Program-made: the position numbers and the translations under genes
Notes under the pieces: generated by a model
What the model was told of the DNA's origin: nothing
The model's input: only the letters and a program-made list of their open reading frames with translations
Database searches by the model: none
Shown here: piece after piece, positions 1-9,290 of the stretch
Numbering within the stretch: the stretch's first letter is position 1
Layout of the letters: every line of letters starts with the position of its first letter
Source: Mesorhizobium sp. DCY119
Lineage (GTDB): Bacteria > Pseudomonadota > Alphaproteobacteria > Rhizobiales > Rhizobiaceae
Assembly (NCBI RefSeq): GCF_003590645.1
Contig: NZ_CP031834.1
Location: 4,773,722 to 4,837,721, forward strand
DNA length: 64,000 nt
Direction: 5' to 3'

Positions 1-1933
1 GTTCCTGATCGGCGGCCTGAAAAGCCTGCTGCTCGGCTGCGAGTTCATCTTCCAGCACCCGGTCGCCGGTGACCTGCCGTGCCGCAGACAATTCCTCGAG
101 GCGTTTCCCGTAGCGCAGGCCGGCGGCCGAGGAGCGCTCGTCGAGCACTGCCAGCTCGCGCCGAGCGGTCTCGGCGGCTGCGCGCCGCGCCCGGGCTTCG
201 CTTTCCAGAACTGCAAGCCGGCCGCGCATTTCGTGGATCTCTCGCTGCGCGGCCTCAAGATCGCCGGGCTCGGAGCAGTCAGCAGCCTCGCCCGCACTCA
301 CCAGGACGGCATTGCGCGCCAGTTGCTGTTTCAGCGCCTCGATGCCGCCGGGAGCGACGGCAGCAACCGTCCTGCCAAGATTGGCGGCTTCCGCGCGGGC
401 GTTTTCCTGAAGGCGAAGCGCATTGCGCGCGGCGACCAGTTCGGCAAAGCCAAGCCTATGCAACGCCTGCTGGAATGCCTTTTCGGCGGTCTCCGCCGCA
501 CGCAGCAAGTCTTCCGTGCCGCCACGGGGATGAATGCCGATCTCGCCATAGCCTTCAAGGACAAGCTTCGCGTCGCGCGACACAACGAGTTCGCCGGATG
601 CAACCAGCCTGCCGTCGAGACGCGCCGACTGCGAAGCATCGGGATGAAGCGTGATACGGACGCCGGCGGCCTCGAGCCTGACGCGTGCCTGATACAGATC
701 CCGTTCAAGGCTTTCCAGCGCGGCAATGTCGCCCGCCGTCAAGCGGGTCGCGTCCGCAATTGCCGTCGCTTTTCGCCGGGCCGCGTCGGCATCCTCGGCA
801 AGCTTCAACTGGCTGGTGAGGCGCTCGACCGCTTCGGTGGCCTGACGCCGCGCGATCGCCTGTTCCATGCGGCGCACGCGCCCTGCTGCCTCCTGCTCGG
901 CCCTGGCGGCTTCGCTCAGACACGCCGCCGTTTTGCCGGCGATCGCATCGAGCCGGGCGAGTTCGGCGCTGGTGTCGTTTCGCGCAGCACTGGCTGCGTC
1001 CATCTCCGACCTGTCGGTAGCCAGATCGGCGGCCAGCCTGCGCCGCGCCATGTTGCGGGACATGGCAGCGTCCAGCCTCAGCCGTGCCCGTTCCACACCG
1101 CCCACGGCTGCCTGATGCTTTTCCTCCAGCCGGGCAACGCCGGCTGCGGCTGCGCGGGCAGCGACCGCTTTCTGGATCGCCTGGTTGAGCGAGTCGTCGC
1201 GCGTGTGACGGGCAAGGATATTTTGCACCCCGGCGAGCCGCGAAACCTGCGCGTCATGCTCGGCCATCTGCTTTTGCAGCGTGGCAAGCTGTTCGCGATC
1301 GGCTTCAAGCTGTGCGGCAAGCGCGCGGAACTCTCCCCGCGGGTTGTCGCGCTTGTCCCAGAAGCCGGATTTTCGCTCCTCGGCTGCGGCCAGCAGCGCA
1401 CGTCCGCGCTCGCCGCCGGTCACCTGCCCGACTTCGCTTTCGAGCGCCAAAGCGAGATGGTTACGCCCGCTGCCGATGCCAAGCGCGCGGTGCGAGGTGC
1501 CCTGCTCGACCCAGAGCAGGCCGAAGACGCCGTGATGTTCCTGCGGCTTCGATCCACCTGAACCGGGCGGCGTGAAGCCGAACATTTCGGCCAGCTTTTC
1601 CTCGACGGCGTCACCCGTGTAGCGCTCGCCATTGCCGGCGAGTTCAGCCTCCGGGCGCTGGCAGAAGGCCTTGCGCAACTGCCACGCAGCGCCATCCCGT
1701 TCGAAGTCGAGCCGGATTTCCGGCCGGACCGACTGGTTGTAGGGCTGCATCGCCGCGGCTGCGGCACCGCCGACGCGGTGGCGCTCGAACAGCACGGCGC
1801 GCAAGGCGGCGAGCAAGGTCGATTTGCCGGCCTCGTTGTCGCCGACGACGACGTTGAGGCCGTCGCCGAGATCGTCGATGACAACATGGCCGAGCTTGCG
1901 GAAATCCGTGACCTCGATGCGGCGCAGCTTCAT
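1..1933 (-). CDS. YhaN-like AAA ATPase (SMC/SbcC-type), C-terminus cut off by window edge
   Basis: On the minus strand the reading frame opens at 1933 with MKLRRIEVTDFRKLGH and runs off the window start, giving at least 644 residues. Residues about 31-40 (GDNEAGKSTL) are a Walker A of the SbcC/RecF/YhaN type. The rest is long, rich in Ala, Glu, Arg and Gln, and reads as coiled coil. The start codon overlaps the stop of the upstream nuclease gene (ATGA), so the two are translationally coupled. The family pairs with a metallophosphoesterase to process DNA ends or cleave DNA hairpins during repair. The ABC signature and Walker B lie outside the window, so YhaN versus SbcC cannot be settled here. 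Confidence 0.85.
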   Translation of the reverse strand, partial: MKLRRIEVTDFRKLGHVVIDDLGDGLNVVVGDNEAGKSTLLAALRAVLFERHRVGGAAAAAMQPYNQSVRPEIRLDFERDGAAWQLRKAFCQRPEAELAGNGERYTGDAVEEKLAEMFGFTPPGSGGSKPQEHHGVFGLLWVEQGTSHRALGIGSGRNHLALALESEVGQVTGGERGRALLAAAEERKSGFWDKRDNPRGEFRALAAQLEADREQLATLQKQMAEHDAQVSRLAGVQNILARHTRDDSLNQAIQKAVAARAAAAGVARLEEKHQAAVGGVERARLRLDAAMSRNMARRRLAADLATDRSEMDAASAARNDTSAELARLDAIAGKTAACLSEAARAEQEAAGRVRRMEQAIARRQATEAVERLTSQLKLAEDADAARRKATAIADATRLTAGDIAALESLERDLYQARVRLEAAGVRITLHPDASQSARLDGRLVASGELVVSRDAKLVLEGYGEIGIHPRGGTEDLLRAAETAEKAFQQALHRLGFAELVAARNALRLQENARAEAANLGRTVAAVAPGGIEALKQQLARNAVLVSAGEAADCSEPGDLEAAQREIHEMRGRLAVLESEARARRAAAETARRELAVLDERSSAAGLRYGKRLEELSAARQVTGDRVLEDELAAEQQAFQAADQE

Positions 1934-3051
1934 GTGCCGCTCATATGGTCGACATACATCATGCGCAGCGCGACGCGCGCGGCAGCATTCGACGGGTCTG
2001 CCGGATCGCCGGCCTTGGCCTTCAGCCGGTCGACGGCCAGCCGCACGAAGCCGGAAGAATCCAGCGCGTCGAGATCGTCTTCGGTCGGCTCCTCGAAGAG
2101 GCCGGCATCGTCGATCTCGAGATGATGGAACCGGTGCTGCCAAGACGACAGTTCGGTGCCGAGGCGGTAGCGTTCCGCCAGGCTGACGCCGCCGCGCAAG
2201 GTGAGCGAGACGACGCGGCGTGCGGCTTCGTTTTCGATCGAGGACAACGCATCGAGCGCGGCCTGACAGGTGCCATCGAGCAATTGGGCCTCGAGCTGGT
2301 GCCATTGATAGTGGCCGACCGGCACCACCTCGACGCGCTCCGGCGCAGCGGCACCGTCGAGATCGACGATGTGAACCAGACCGGAACTGTTGGCGCGGTG
2401 GCGGTCGGTTTCGGGCGTGCCGGAATACCAGGTTCTCGGCGCGATCTTCAGCGAACCGTGCCAGTCGCCGAGCGCCAGATAGGCGAGCCCTGCCGTCTGG
2501 GCGCGGGTTTCCGGAATCTCGTTGCTGGCTTCGGCAGCCCCCGGCAGGCGGTTGGCGACGCTGCCGTGGGCGAGGCCGATGCGGATTGCGCCCTCAGGCG
2601 TCGCGGCGGTGTCGAACCATTCGGTCTGGTCGAGCGATTCGCGCCGGCGCGACAGCGGCCCGGGCAGAATGACGGCGCGGCCGTCCCAGCCTGCGATCGG
2701 CTCCGCCTTGTCGGCGATGGTGATGTTGGACTCCAGCCCCATTTGGCGCATGCGGCTCCAGACGCTGTGGGCGAGTGCTGCGTCATGGTTGCCGGGCAGG
2801 AATATCCAGCGGCCGGAAAAGGGTTTCAGCGCATCCAAAGTGCGCAGAATGGTGCGGTCCTGCACTTCGTTGCTGTCGAAGGCATCGCCGGCGACCAGCA
2901 CGGCATCGACGCCGCGTGTCGCGGCCAGCCGGGCGATAGTGCCGATGGTGGCGATGCGCTGGGCGCGCAGCTCCGCGCCGGCATCGCCCGGAACGTTGCC
3001 GAAGGGCTTGCCGATCTGCCAGTCCGCTGTGTGAAGGAATCTGAACGCCAT
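1930..3051 (-). CDS. DNA repair exonuclease, SbcD/YhaO-type metallophosphoesterase
   Basis: A 373-residue protein beginning MAFRFLHTADWQIGKPF. The DxH metal-binding motif of calcineurin-type phosphoesterases appears as HTADWQIG near residue 6, followed by GDAFDSN (about 52) and GNHDAAL (about 85). These are the successive di-metal ligands of SbcD/Mre11 nucleases. The start at 3051 is chosen over an in-frame codon at 3090 because GAGGGA lies just upstream and the domain starts there. It overlaps the YhaN-like ATPase by 4 bp and presumably forms the nuclease subunit of that complex. It is divergent from the GntR gene at 3175. Confidence 0.88.
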   Translation of the reverse strand: MAFRFLHTADWQIGKPFGNVPGDAGAELRAQRIATIGTIARLAATRGVDAVLVAGDAFDSNEVQDRTILRTLDALKPFSGRWIFLPGNHDAALAHSVWSRMRQMGLESNITIADKAEPIAGWDGRAVILPGPLSRRRESLDQTEWFDTAATPEGAIRIGLAHGSVANRLPGAAEASNEIPETRAQTAGLAYLALGDWHGSLKIAPRTWYSGTPETDRHRANSSGLVHIVDLDGAAAPERVEVVPVGHYQWHQLEAQLLDGTCQAALDALSSIENEAARRVVSLTLRGGVSLAERYRLGTELSSWQHRFHHLEIDDAGLFEEPTEDDLDALDSSGFVRLAVDRLKAKAGDPADPSNAAARVALRMMYVDHMSGT

Positions 3052-3134
3052 GTGCGTCCCTCGATAGCGGTCCTTGCGCAGGCTGTGCAAGAGGCGTCTC
3101 AGGCCATCACCAGCCCATTGCGGCGGCGCTCAGA

Positions 3135-3167
3135 TTGGTATTATGTTGGTATTACTCTGGTATTATG
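3135..3167 (+). repeat. Three tandem 11-bp direct repeats upstream of gntR, possible operator
   Basis: Three head-to-tail units read TTGGTATTATG, TTGGTATTACT and CTGGTATTATG. The core TGGTATTA recurs exactly every 11 bp, about one helical turn. The array ends 7 bp before the GTG start of the GntR regulator and lies between it and the divergent nuclease gene. TGGTAT is a typical half-site for GntR/UTRA regulators of sugar genes, so autoregulation is a reasonable inference. Confidence 0.5.
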
Positions 3168-3174
3168 GTGCAAC

Positions 3175-3930
3175 GTGGCGCTTCCCGACATTTTTTCTGC
3201 CGACAAACTGAACCGGGACGATCCGGCGCCTGCCTATCGACGCCTGCAGACGCTGGTTGCCGAGGCAATCGCGGCGGGCGAGCTGAAGCCGGGTGCAGCA
3301 CTGCCATCCGAGCGCGAGCTAGCCGTCCAGCTCGGCATTTCCCGGGTCACCGTGCGCAAGGCGATCGTCGGGCTGGTCGAGGACGGGCTGATCGTCCAGC
3401 GCCATGGCAGCGGCAACTATGTCGCCGGTGGACCGGAGCGGCTGGTGCAGAGCCTGAGCCAGCTCTACTCCTTCACCGAGGACATGAAGTCGCGCGGCAG
3501 GGAGGCGGGAACGCGCTGGCTGTCGCGCGAACGCGCATCGGCCAGTGCGGAAGAAGCCGACCTGCTCGGCATCCCTGCCGGTGAGCCGGTCATTCGCCTG
3601 CGCCGCCTGCGGCTGGCCGATGGTGAACCGATCGCGGTGGAATGGTCGCTGACGCCGGCCAGCGTGCTTGCCAACCCGGAAGATGTCGGCGCTTCGCTCT
3701 ACGAGACGTTCCGGGCGCGCGGCTACAAGCCGGCGCGGGCCGTGCAGCATTTCACCGCTATCAATGTCGATGCCGAGACGGCGAAGCTGCTTCAGGTTCC
3801 CATTGGATCGGCGGCACTCGACATCCACAGAATCACGCGGCTGGAAGACGGCCGCATCGTTGAATCCAGCCGTTCGATCTTTCGTGGCGACGCCTACGAT
3901 TTCGTCGCGGAACTGGGCATCGGAGCATAG
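3175..3930 (+). CDS. GntR-family transcriptional regulator with UTRA domain
   Basis: A 251-residue protein. The N-terminal winged helix (about residues 15-80) has the GntR signature LPSERELAVQLGISRVTVRK. The C-terminal UTRA ligand-binding domain (about 90-245) includes FTEDMKSRG and GEPVIRLRRLRLADGEPI. UTRA domains of this HutC-type group sense phosphorylated sugars or related metabolites. The start is a GTG at 3175; the open frame extends much further upstream but only through antisense of the nuclease gene. It heads the carbohydrate cluster and is followed 81 bp later by the FGGY kinase. It resembles the second regulator at 5577. Confidence 0.88.
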   Translation: MALPDIFSADKLNRDDPAPAYRRLQTLVAEAIAAGELKPGAALPSERELAVQLGISRVTVRKAIVGLVEDGLIVQRHGSGNYVAGGPERLVQSLSQLYSFTEDMKSRGREAGTRWLSRERASASAEEADLLGIPAGEPVIRLRRLRLADGEPIAVEWSLTPASVLANPEDVGASLYETFRARGYKPARAVQHFTAINVDAETAKLLQVPIGSAALDIHRITRLEDGRIVESSRSIFRGDAYDFVAELGIGA

Positions 3931-4011
3931 AATGCGTTTTTCGGATTTCGTCACACTCGGCATTGCGCCGGGGACTTTTTCGGCTTTGCGTTGCGCCAAT
4001 GGGGCTTGCAC

Positions 4012-5505
4012 ATGAGCCGCTATTTTCTCGGCATAGATGCCGGCTCGTCCGTTACCAAGGCCGCCGTGTTCGATGAGGCCGGCAGGCAGCTTGGCGCCGG
4101 CGCGCACCGCATTCGCCTGCAACGACCGCATCCAAGCTGGTCGGAGATCGATCCGGCTTCGGCGTGGGAGGCGGCAACCGCGGCGGTCAAGGCAGCACTG
4201 AAGGACGCGGGCGTCACCGGCGCGGATATCGCAGCTGTTGGCCTGTCGGCGGCGATGGTCGGCGCATGGCTGGTGGACGAAGCCGGCAACGCGCTGCGCC
4301 CGGGCATCATCTGGGAGGACAGCCGCGCGCAGGATTGGATGGAACGGCGCGCGGAGGAAGTCCCGGACTTTTATCAGCGCATCTTCCAGTCGGACGGCTG
4401 TGTGGTGCAGCAGGGTTGCACCCTGCCGCTGATGGCATGGCTGAAGGAGAATGAGCCGAAGGTGCTGGACCGCGCGGCGCATGCCTTCAGCTACAAGGAC
4501 TTTCTGCGGCTGAAGCTGACCGGAAAGGTTGCCGCCGACCGCACCGAGGCGGCGGTCGCCCCCGGCAGCGCGCGCGACCGCGACCGCAGCGCCGAGATGC
4601 TCGAGCTATTCCAGGTTTCAGACCTCGCGAACAAACTGCCCCCGGTGGCCGATTCCGAAACTGTCGGCGGCTTCGTCACCGCTGAAGCGGCCGCGGCAAC
4701 GGGTTTGGCAGAGGGTACACCGGTGGCCATCGGCGCGGGCGATGTGCCGGCGACCGTGACAGGCGCCAGCGCGCTGGAGGCCGGCATGGCGATGGCCGTG
4801 CTCGGCACGACCTGCATGGTCGGCGTCGTTTCGGACCATCCCGTCTTCACCCCGCCTGATCTCGGCCTGCTGTTCACGCTGCCGGGCGAGACCTGGTACC
4901 GCGCCATGGTCAATGTCGCCGGCACGCTCAATCTCGATTGGGCGGTGGAAACGCTGCTGCCCGAGCTGGCGAAGGAGCCGGACCTTTATGCCCGCATGGA
5001 GGCGATGATCGTCCCCATTCCGATCGGCAGCGAAGGCGTAGTCTATCTCCCCTATCTCAGCGAAAGCGGCATCATCGCTCCGGTGGTGAACCGCGAGGCG
5101 CGGGCCGGCTTCCACGGCCTTTCGCCCCGGCATGGTCGCCCGCATATGATCCGCGCGGTCTATGAAGGCGTGGCGCTGGCGCTGCGCGACCTGTTCCAGG
5201 ATCTGGAGGGTACCGGCCACGAAATCCTGCTGACCGGCGGCGGCGCGCGCAGCCCGATGTGGACGCAGATGATCGCCGATTGCCTCGGCACGACCGTGCT
5301 GGTGCCGGCCGGCACAGAGTTCGGCGCGCGGGGTGCGGCCCTGCTTGCCGCCACCGCCATCGGGCGCTTTTCATCGATCCGCGAGGCCTCGGTCTCGACG
5401 CGTGAAATCCAGCGCCGGCATGAACCCGACGCTTCCGTCAAACCTGCATGGGACAGCGCTTTCATCGCCTATCGCGCCCGTCGCGACGCAGCATTGGGGA
5501 AATAG
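4012..5505 (+). CDS. FGGY-family carbohydrate kinase
   Basis: A 497-residue ATP-dependent sugar kinase. The N-terminal phosphate-binding loop is FLGIDAGSSVTKAAVFDEAG (residues about 4-23). A substrate-side motif is PGIIWEDSRA (about 97), and the C-terminal FGGY signature region contains LTGGGARSPMWTQMIADCLG (about 410). The length fits xylulokinase-like enzymes. It should phosphorylate the sugar or polyol brought in by the ABC importer of the same cluster, but the substrate cannot be read from the sequence. The ATG at 4012 is preferred over an in-frame codon at 3991, which would add MRQWGLH. Confidence 0.88.
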   Translation: MSRYFLGIDAGSSVTKAAVFDEAGRQLGAGAHRIRLQRPHPSWSEIDPASAWEAATAAVKAALKDAGVTGADIAAVGLSAAMVGAWLVDEAGNALRPGIIWEDSRAQDWMERRAEEVPDFYQRIFQSDGCVVQQGCTLPLMAWLKENEPKVLDRAAHAFSYKDFLRLKLTGKVAADRTEAAVAPGSARDRDRSAEMLELFQVSDLANKLPPVADSETVGGFVTAEAAAATGLAEGTPVAIGAGDVPATVTGASALEAGMAMAVLGTTCMVGVVSDHPVFTPPDLGLLFTLPGETWYRAMVNVAGTLNLDWAVETLLPELAKEPDLYARMEAMIVPIPIGSEGVVYLPYLSESGIIAPVVNREARAGFHGLSPRHGRPHMIRAVYEGVALALRDLFQDLEGTGHEILLTGGGARSPMWTQMIADCLGTTVLVPAGTEFGARGAALLAATAIGRFSSIREASVSTREIQRRHEPDASVKPAWDSAFIAYRARRDAALGK

Positions 5506-5530
5506 GCGGCAAATGGCTTTACAGGGCGCG

Positions 5531-5554
5531 TTTGAGTGGTGCATACCACTCAAA
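5531..5554 (+). promoter_or_regulatory. Perfect-arm palindrome, probable GntR/HutC-type operator
   Basis: Arms TTTGAGTGGT and ACCACTCAAA are exact reverse complements around a central GCAT. The inner part, AGTGGT-NNNN-ACCACT, matches the consensus operator of HutC/DasR-type GntR regulators. It lies 22 bp upstream of the second GntR gene, in the gap after the FGGY kinase, so it is probably the autoregulatory operator of that gene. Confidence 0.72.
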
Positions 5555-5576
5555 CCAATGGAATATACCGGTGCCC

Positions 5577-6320
5577 ATGACGTCTATAGCCGCCGACCAG
5601 CAACCGCTCTACCAGCGCATCGCGAATGACTTCGCGGCGCAGATCGCATCCGGCGCGCTGAAGGTGGGCGAGCGCCTGCCCTCAGAGCGGCAGATGGCCG
5701 AGGAGCTTGGCTACAGCCGCATGACGGCGCGGCAGGCGCTGAAGGTTCTGGAGCGGCGCGGGCTGGTCGAGACCCGCATGGGGCGCGGCGCATTCGTTGC
5801 CCATCCGCAGATCGAACAGCAGCTTTCGACGCTCAGCGGCTTCACCGAAGACATGCAGCGCGGCGGCCGTGTCGCCTCCTCCATCGTTCTGGACGCCGGC
5901 GTGGGTGCCGCCGACCTCGAAGCGGCAAACGCCCTTGGCATTGCCGAGCATGCGCCGGTGCACCGGCTGGTGCGCGTGCGCTTGGCCGACGCCGAGCCGG
6001 TCGGGCTCGAGCGCACCGAAATTCCGGCAGCCCTTGCGCCCAAACTGCTCGACCGCGCCGACTTCACCACCGACTCGCTCTACCGCGTGCTGCGCGAGGA
6101 CTACGGCATCTATCCGAGCGAGGCCGAGCAAAGGCTGTGGTCGGCGCATCCCGATGCCTCGAGTGCGGCCGCTCTCGGCATCCCGATGCAGAGTTCGGTT
6201 CTCATCCTCACTCGCCGCACGCTCGACGCAACGCGACGCCCGATCGAATATGTCCGCTCGGTCTATCGCGGCGACTGTTTCGTGATGCGGGTCAACCTGA
6301 CACTCGGAAAAGACGCATGA
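5577..6320 (+). CDS. GntR-family transcriptional regulator with UTRA domain (second copy)
   Basis: A 247-residue protein starting MTSIAADQQPLYQRIANDF. The GntR helix-turn-helix is LPSERQMAEELGYSRMTARQ (about residues 31-50) and the UTRA domain starts near FTEDMQRGG (about 92). It is a paralog of the first regulator, with aligned phrases such as FTEDM and RLADAEPVGLER. Its stop overlaps the start of the SIS-domain gene (ATGA), so it is cotranscribed with it and probably with the importer genes. The likely operator is the palindrome just upstream. Confidence 0.88.
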   Translation: MTSIAADQQPLYQRIANDFAAQIASGALKVGERLPSERQMAEELGYSRMTARQALKVLERRGLVETRMGRGAFVAHPQIEQQLSTLSGFTEDMQRGGRVASSIVLDAGVGAADLEAANALGIAEHAPVHRLVRVRLADAEPVGLERTEIPAALAPKLLDRADFTTDSLYRVLREDYGIYPSEAEQRLWSAHPDASSAAALGIPMQSSVLILTRRTLDATRRPIEYVRSVYRGDCFVMRVNLTLGKDA

Positions 6321-7054
6321 CCAACACCCCGCACGCCGCCGCCTATCTTGCCGACCTGACCGCGCGCACCGGACGGCTGATCGAGGAGAATGCCGGTTCG
6401 ATCGCGGCTGCGGCAGATGCGGTCGAGCGCACCGCCAAGGCCGACGGGCTGGTCTATATCTTCGGCACCGGCCACAGCCACACCATGGCCGAGGAGGCGC
6501 ATTACCGCGCCGGCGGGCTGGCGCTGACCGTGCCGATCCTGTCGTCCACGACGATGGTGCATGAGGGTGCTGTTGCCGGTACCGTCTTCGAGCGCATGTC
6601 CGGCATCATCGCGCCGATCTTCGAGCGCTATCCCATGGGTCCGAACGACGTTTTGATCGTCGTCTCCAACAGCGGCGTCAACACAGCGACAGTGGAAGCC
6701 GCCCAGCTCGGCAAGGCGAAGGGCGCGACGGTTATTGCCATCACCTCCGAAATCTATTCGAAGCAGGCCGCCAATGGCCGCACCCGGCTTGCCGACGTCG
6801 CCGACATCGTGCTCGACAATGGAGCACCTCCCGGCGACGCAACCATGAGCGTGCCGGGCAGCGAATTGCGTGTCGGGCCGATCTCGACCTCGATCGGGGC
6901 GGCGCTGATGAACGCGGTGTTCGTGGAGGCCGCCGTGCGGCTGCAATCCAGCGGCATCAACGCGCCGATCTATCTCAGCGCCAACATGCCGGGCGCCAAG
7001 GAGGCCAACGAGGCGCTGATCGTCCGCTACAGGCCGCGCAATCCACATCTTTGA
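6317..7054 (+). CDS. SIS-domain phosphosugar-binding protein (UPF0309-like)
   Basis: A 245-residue single-SIS-domain protein. The sugar-phosphate binding loop is visible as FGTGHSHTMAEEAHYRAGG near residue 50, and the second serine-rich motif is VVSNSGVNTATVEAAQLGKA near 115. SIS proteins isomerise, bind or cleave phosphosugars, often amino-sugar phosphates. Position between the regulator and the solute-binding protein, with 4-bp overlap to the regulator, makes it part of the catabolic unit with the FGGY kinase. The exact reaction is not known; UPF0309 members are mostly uncharacterised. Confidence 0.82.
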   Translation: MTNTPHAAAYLADLTARTGRLIEENAGSIAAAADAVERTAKADGLVYIFGTGHSHTMAEEAHYRAGGLALTVPILSSTTMVHEGAVAGTVFERMSGIIAPIFERYPMGPNDVLIVVSNSGVNTATVEAAQLGKAKGATVIAITSEIYSKQAANGRTRLADVADIVLDNGAPPGDATMSVPGSELRVGPISTSIGAALMNAVFVEAAVRLQSSGINAPIYLSANMPGAKEANEALIVRYRPRNPHL

Positions 7055-7101
7055 GGAAATTCCGCGGACTCAAGGGGAGCCGCGAATTAATGGGAGACTA
7101 C

Positions 7102-8391
7102 ATGATGAAACTGACGAGACTTCTGACACTTGCCGGCTTTGCCGCGACGCTTCTGACCGGCACCGCCTATGCCGCGCCGGTCGACCTGACGCTTTGGCAC
7201 ATGGAGCAGCCGCCGCACCGCGTGCAGCGCATGAAGGAACTGCTCGACGAATTCAACGCCGCCCATCCCGACATCCAGGTCAAGCAGGAGCCGCAGAGCT
7301 GGGGCGAAGTCTATGCCAAGGCGCCTGCCGCCTTTGCCGCCGGCAATGGCCCGGACCTGCTCTTCACCATTCCCGATTTCACCACGGTTCTGAAGGGCAT
7401 CGACGCGGTCGTGCCGGTCGACGACCTGGTCAAGGATCTCGACGCCAAGCACGGCTTCATCGAAGCGACGCTGGCACCCTACAAGTATGACGATCACGTC
7501 TGGGCCGTGCCAGCCTACAACATGGCGATCTCGCTGTGGTACCGCAACAGCGTGCTGAAGGCTGCCGGCGTCGAAGTGCCGAAGACCTGGAGCGAATGGC
7601 AGGCTGCTGCCGAAAAGCTCAGCACCGACGGCAAATACGGCATCGGCCTTCCCGCCAACAAGCAGCTCTACACCGACCAGACCGTCTACAGCGTCATGGT
7701 CAACAGCGGCGCTGCCGACATCTACAAGGACGACGGCTCGATCGACTTCGACAAGCCGGCGACCGTCAACGCCTACGACTTCTACAGCAAGCTCGCCAAG
7801 CTTTCGCCGGCCGACAACGGCTCCTGGACCTGGGGCGAGGCCGAAGCCTGCTTTGCCAGCAACACCTGCGGCATGATCCTGCAGTTCGGCGTCATCAACA
7901 CCTATGACACGCAGGCCGAAGGCGATGCCGCCGATCTTGGCGTCGCACCTGTCCCGCACGCCGACGACCAGAGCGAATCGGCGACGATCTCCTACTCCAA
8001 CGCCATCATGCTGACGACCAAGGACGAGGCCAAGCAGGCCGCTGCCAAGGTCTTCCTGGCCTGGCTGCTGGAGCCGGCTAACTATGGCCGCTTCCTGACC
8101 ATGGAGCCGGGCCTGTTCCTGCCGGTGACCGACGACGGCGCCAAGGCGGACTCGTTCTGGAACGACAAGACCGTGACCAAGTACAAGTCACAGGTCGAGA
8201 CGATGATTTCGAACTCGCATGCCGGCAAGCTGTTCGGCTTCACCACCGGAAAGGTGTTCCCGTCGATCGGCGCCATCTCGGCGCAGAACGTAATCGCCGA
8301 GACGCTGCAGCATATCGTGGTGGACGGGCAGAGTGCAGCCGATGCCGTCAAGGGCGGCCAGGCACGTATGTCCGAAATCGCCAAGAAGTAA
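7102..8391 (+). CDS. Extracellular solute-binding protein of carbohydrate ABC importer
   Basis: A 429-residue family 1 solute-binding protein. It opens with a Sec signal peptide (MMKLTRLLTLAGFAATLLTG, cleavage probable after AYA near residue 24) followed by VDLTLWHMEQPPHRVQRM. The body is typical of maltose/oligosaccharide binders. GGGAG eight bases before the ATG at 7102 supports this start over one at 7051. It is followed by two permeases and an ATPase in the usual order and captures the cluster's sugar in the periplasm. Confidence 0.9.
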   Translation: MMKLTRLLTLAGFAATLLTGTAYAAPVDLTLWHMEQPPHRVQRMKELLDEFNAAHPDIQVKQEPQSWGEVYAKAPAAFAAGNGPDLLFTIPDFTTVLKGIDAVVPVDDLVKDLDAKHGFIEATLAPYKYDDHVWAVPAYNMAISLWYRNSVLKAAGVEVPKTWSEWQAAAEKLSTDGKYGIGLPANKQLYTDQTVYSVMVNSGAADIYKDDGSIDFDKPATVNAYDFYSKLAKLSPADNGSWTWGEAEACFASNTCGMILQFGVINTYDTQAEGDAADLGVAPVPHADDQSESATISYSNAIMLTTKDEAKQAAAKVFLAWLLEPANYGRFLTMEPGLFLPVTDDGAKADSFWNDKTVTKYKSQVETMISNSHAGKLFGFTTGKVFPSIGAISAQNVIAETLQHIVVDGQSAADAVKGGQARMSEIAKK

Positions 8392-8417
8392 GAGACCTTA
8401 GGGCGGGAACAGACACG

Positions 8418-9290
8418 ATGAAGAACACGACGCTGGCCTTCCTGTTCGTGTCGCCTGCCCTGCTCTTCCTGCTGGCAGTTCTCGGCTGGCCGCTGGTTCA
8501 GGCCGTCATCCTGAGTTTTCAGGATGTCGGCGTGATCGGCTCGCAAGGCCACTATGTCGGGCTTGCCAACTATACCGCGATCCTCGGCGGCGCCGGGTTC
8601 TGGCGCGCGCTGGGGCGCAGTGTCGTCTGGGTTCTGGGCAACGCCGTGGTGCAGACGGCACTTGCGCTGGCGACCGCGCTGATCCTCAACCAGAAATTTC
8701 CCGGCGTCCGCATCGCCCGCACCTGGGTCATCCTGAGCTGGATCGTGCCGACTGTGGTCGTCGTCATCATCTGGCGCTGGCTGCTGTCATCGTCGGGCGG
8801 CATGATCAACCCACTGCTCATTCAAGCGGGCGTCATCGAGCGCCCTGTCGGCTTCTTCGCCACCCGCGAAAGCGCCATGACGACGCTGATCCTGATCAAT
8901 TCCTGGCGCTGGTTTCCCTTCACCGCACTGATGATGCTGGCCGGGCTGACGCGCATCCCGAGCGATCTCTACGAGGCCGCGCGCATCGACGGTGCAGGCA
9001 CCTTCCAGCGCTTCAAGCGCATCACCTGGCCGCTGCTTCAGCCGACGCTACTGGTACTCGGCGTTGTCGGCACGCTCTTGTCCTTCAACGTCTTCGATGT
9101 GATCTGGCTGCTGACTGCGGGCGGACCGGCGGGCGCCACGCAGACGCTGCCGGTGCTGATCTACGAGACCGCCTTCAAAGGCTATCGGCTGAGCGAAGCG
9201 GCAACCGTTTCGGTGCTGACCAGTATCCTGCTGATGGGCTTTGCTTTCCTCGCCACGCGCGCCATGACCGCGCAGGAGGCCGCCCGATGA
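8418..9290 (+). CDS. Carbohydrate ABC transporter permease, MalF-type
   Basis: A 290-residue inner-membrane protein with about six hydrophobic segments. The first is near the N-terminus (FLFVSPALLFLLAVLGWPL). The cytoplasmic EAA loop reads YEAARIDGAGTFQRFKRITW (about residue 185). It overlaps the next permease by 4 bp and forms the heterodimeric channel with it. Confidence 0.9.
   Translation: MKNTTLAFLFVSPALLFLLAVLGWPLVQAVILSFQDVGVIGSQGHYVGLANYTAILGGAGFWRALGRSVVWVLGNAVVQTALALATALILNQKFPGVRIARTWVILSWIVPTVVVVIIWRWLLSSSGGMINPLLIQAGVIERPVGFFATRESAMTTLILINSWRWFPFTALMMLAGLTRIPSDLYEAARIDGAGTFQRFKRITWPLLQPTLLVLGVVGTLLSFNVFDVIWLLTAGGPAGATQTLPVLIYETAFKGYRLSEAATVSVLTSILLMGFAFLATRAMTAQEAAR

Noticed and set aside
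1945..3174. A very long plus-strand frame (over 400 codons) continuing upstream of the GntR gene
   Set aside because: It is antisense of the SbcD-like nuclease gene, which has clear catalytic motifs; the GntR protein starts at 3175.
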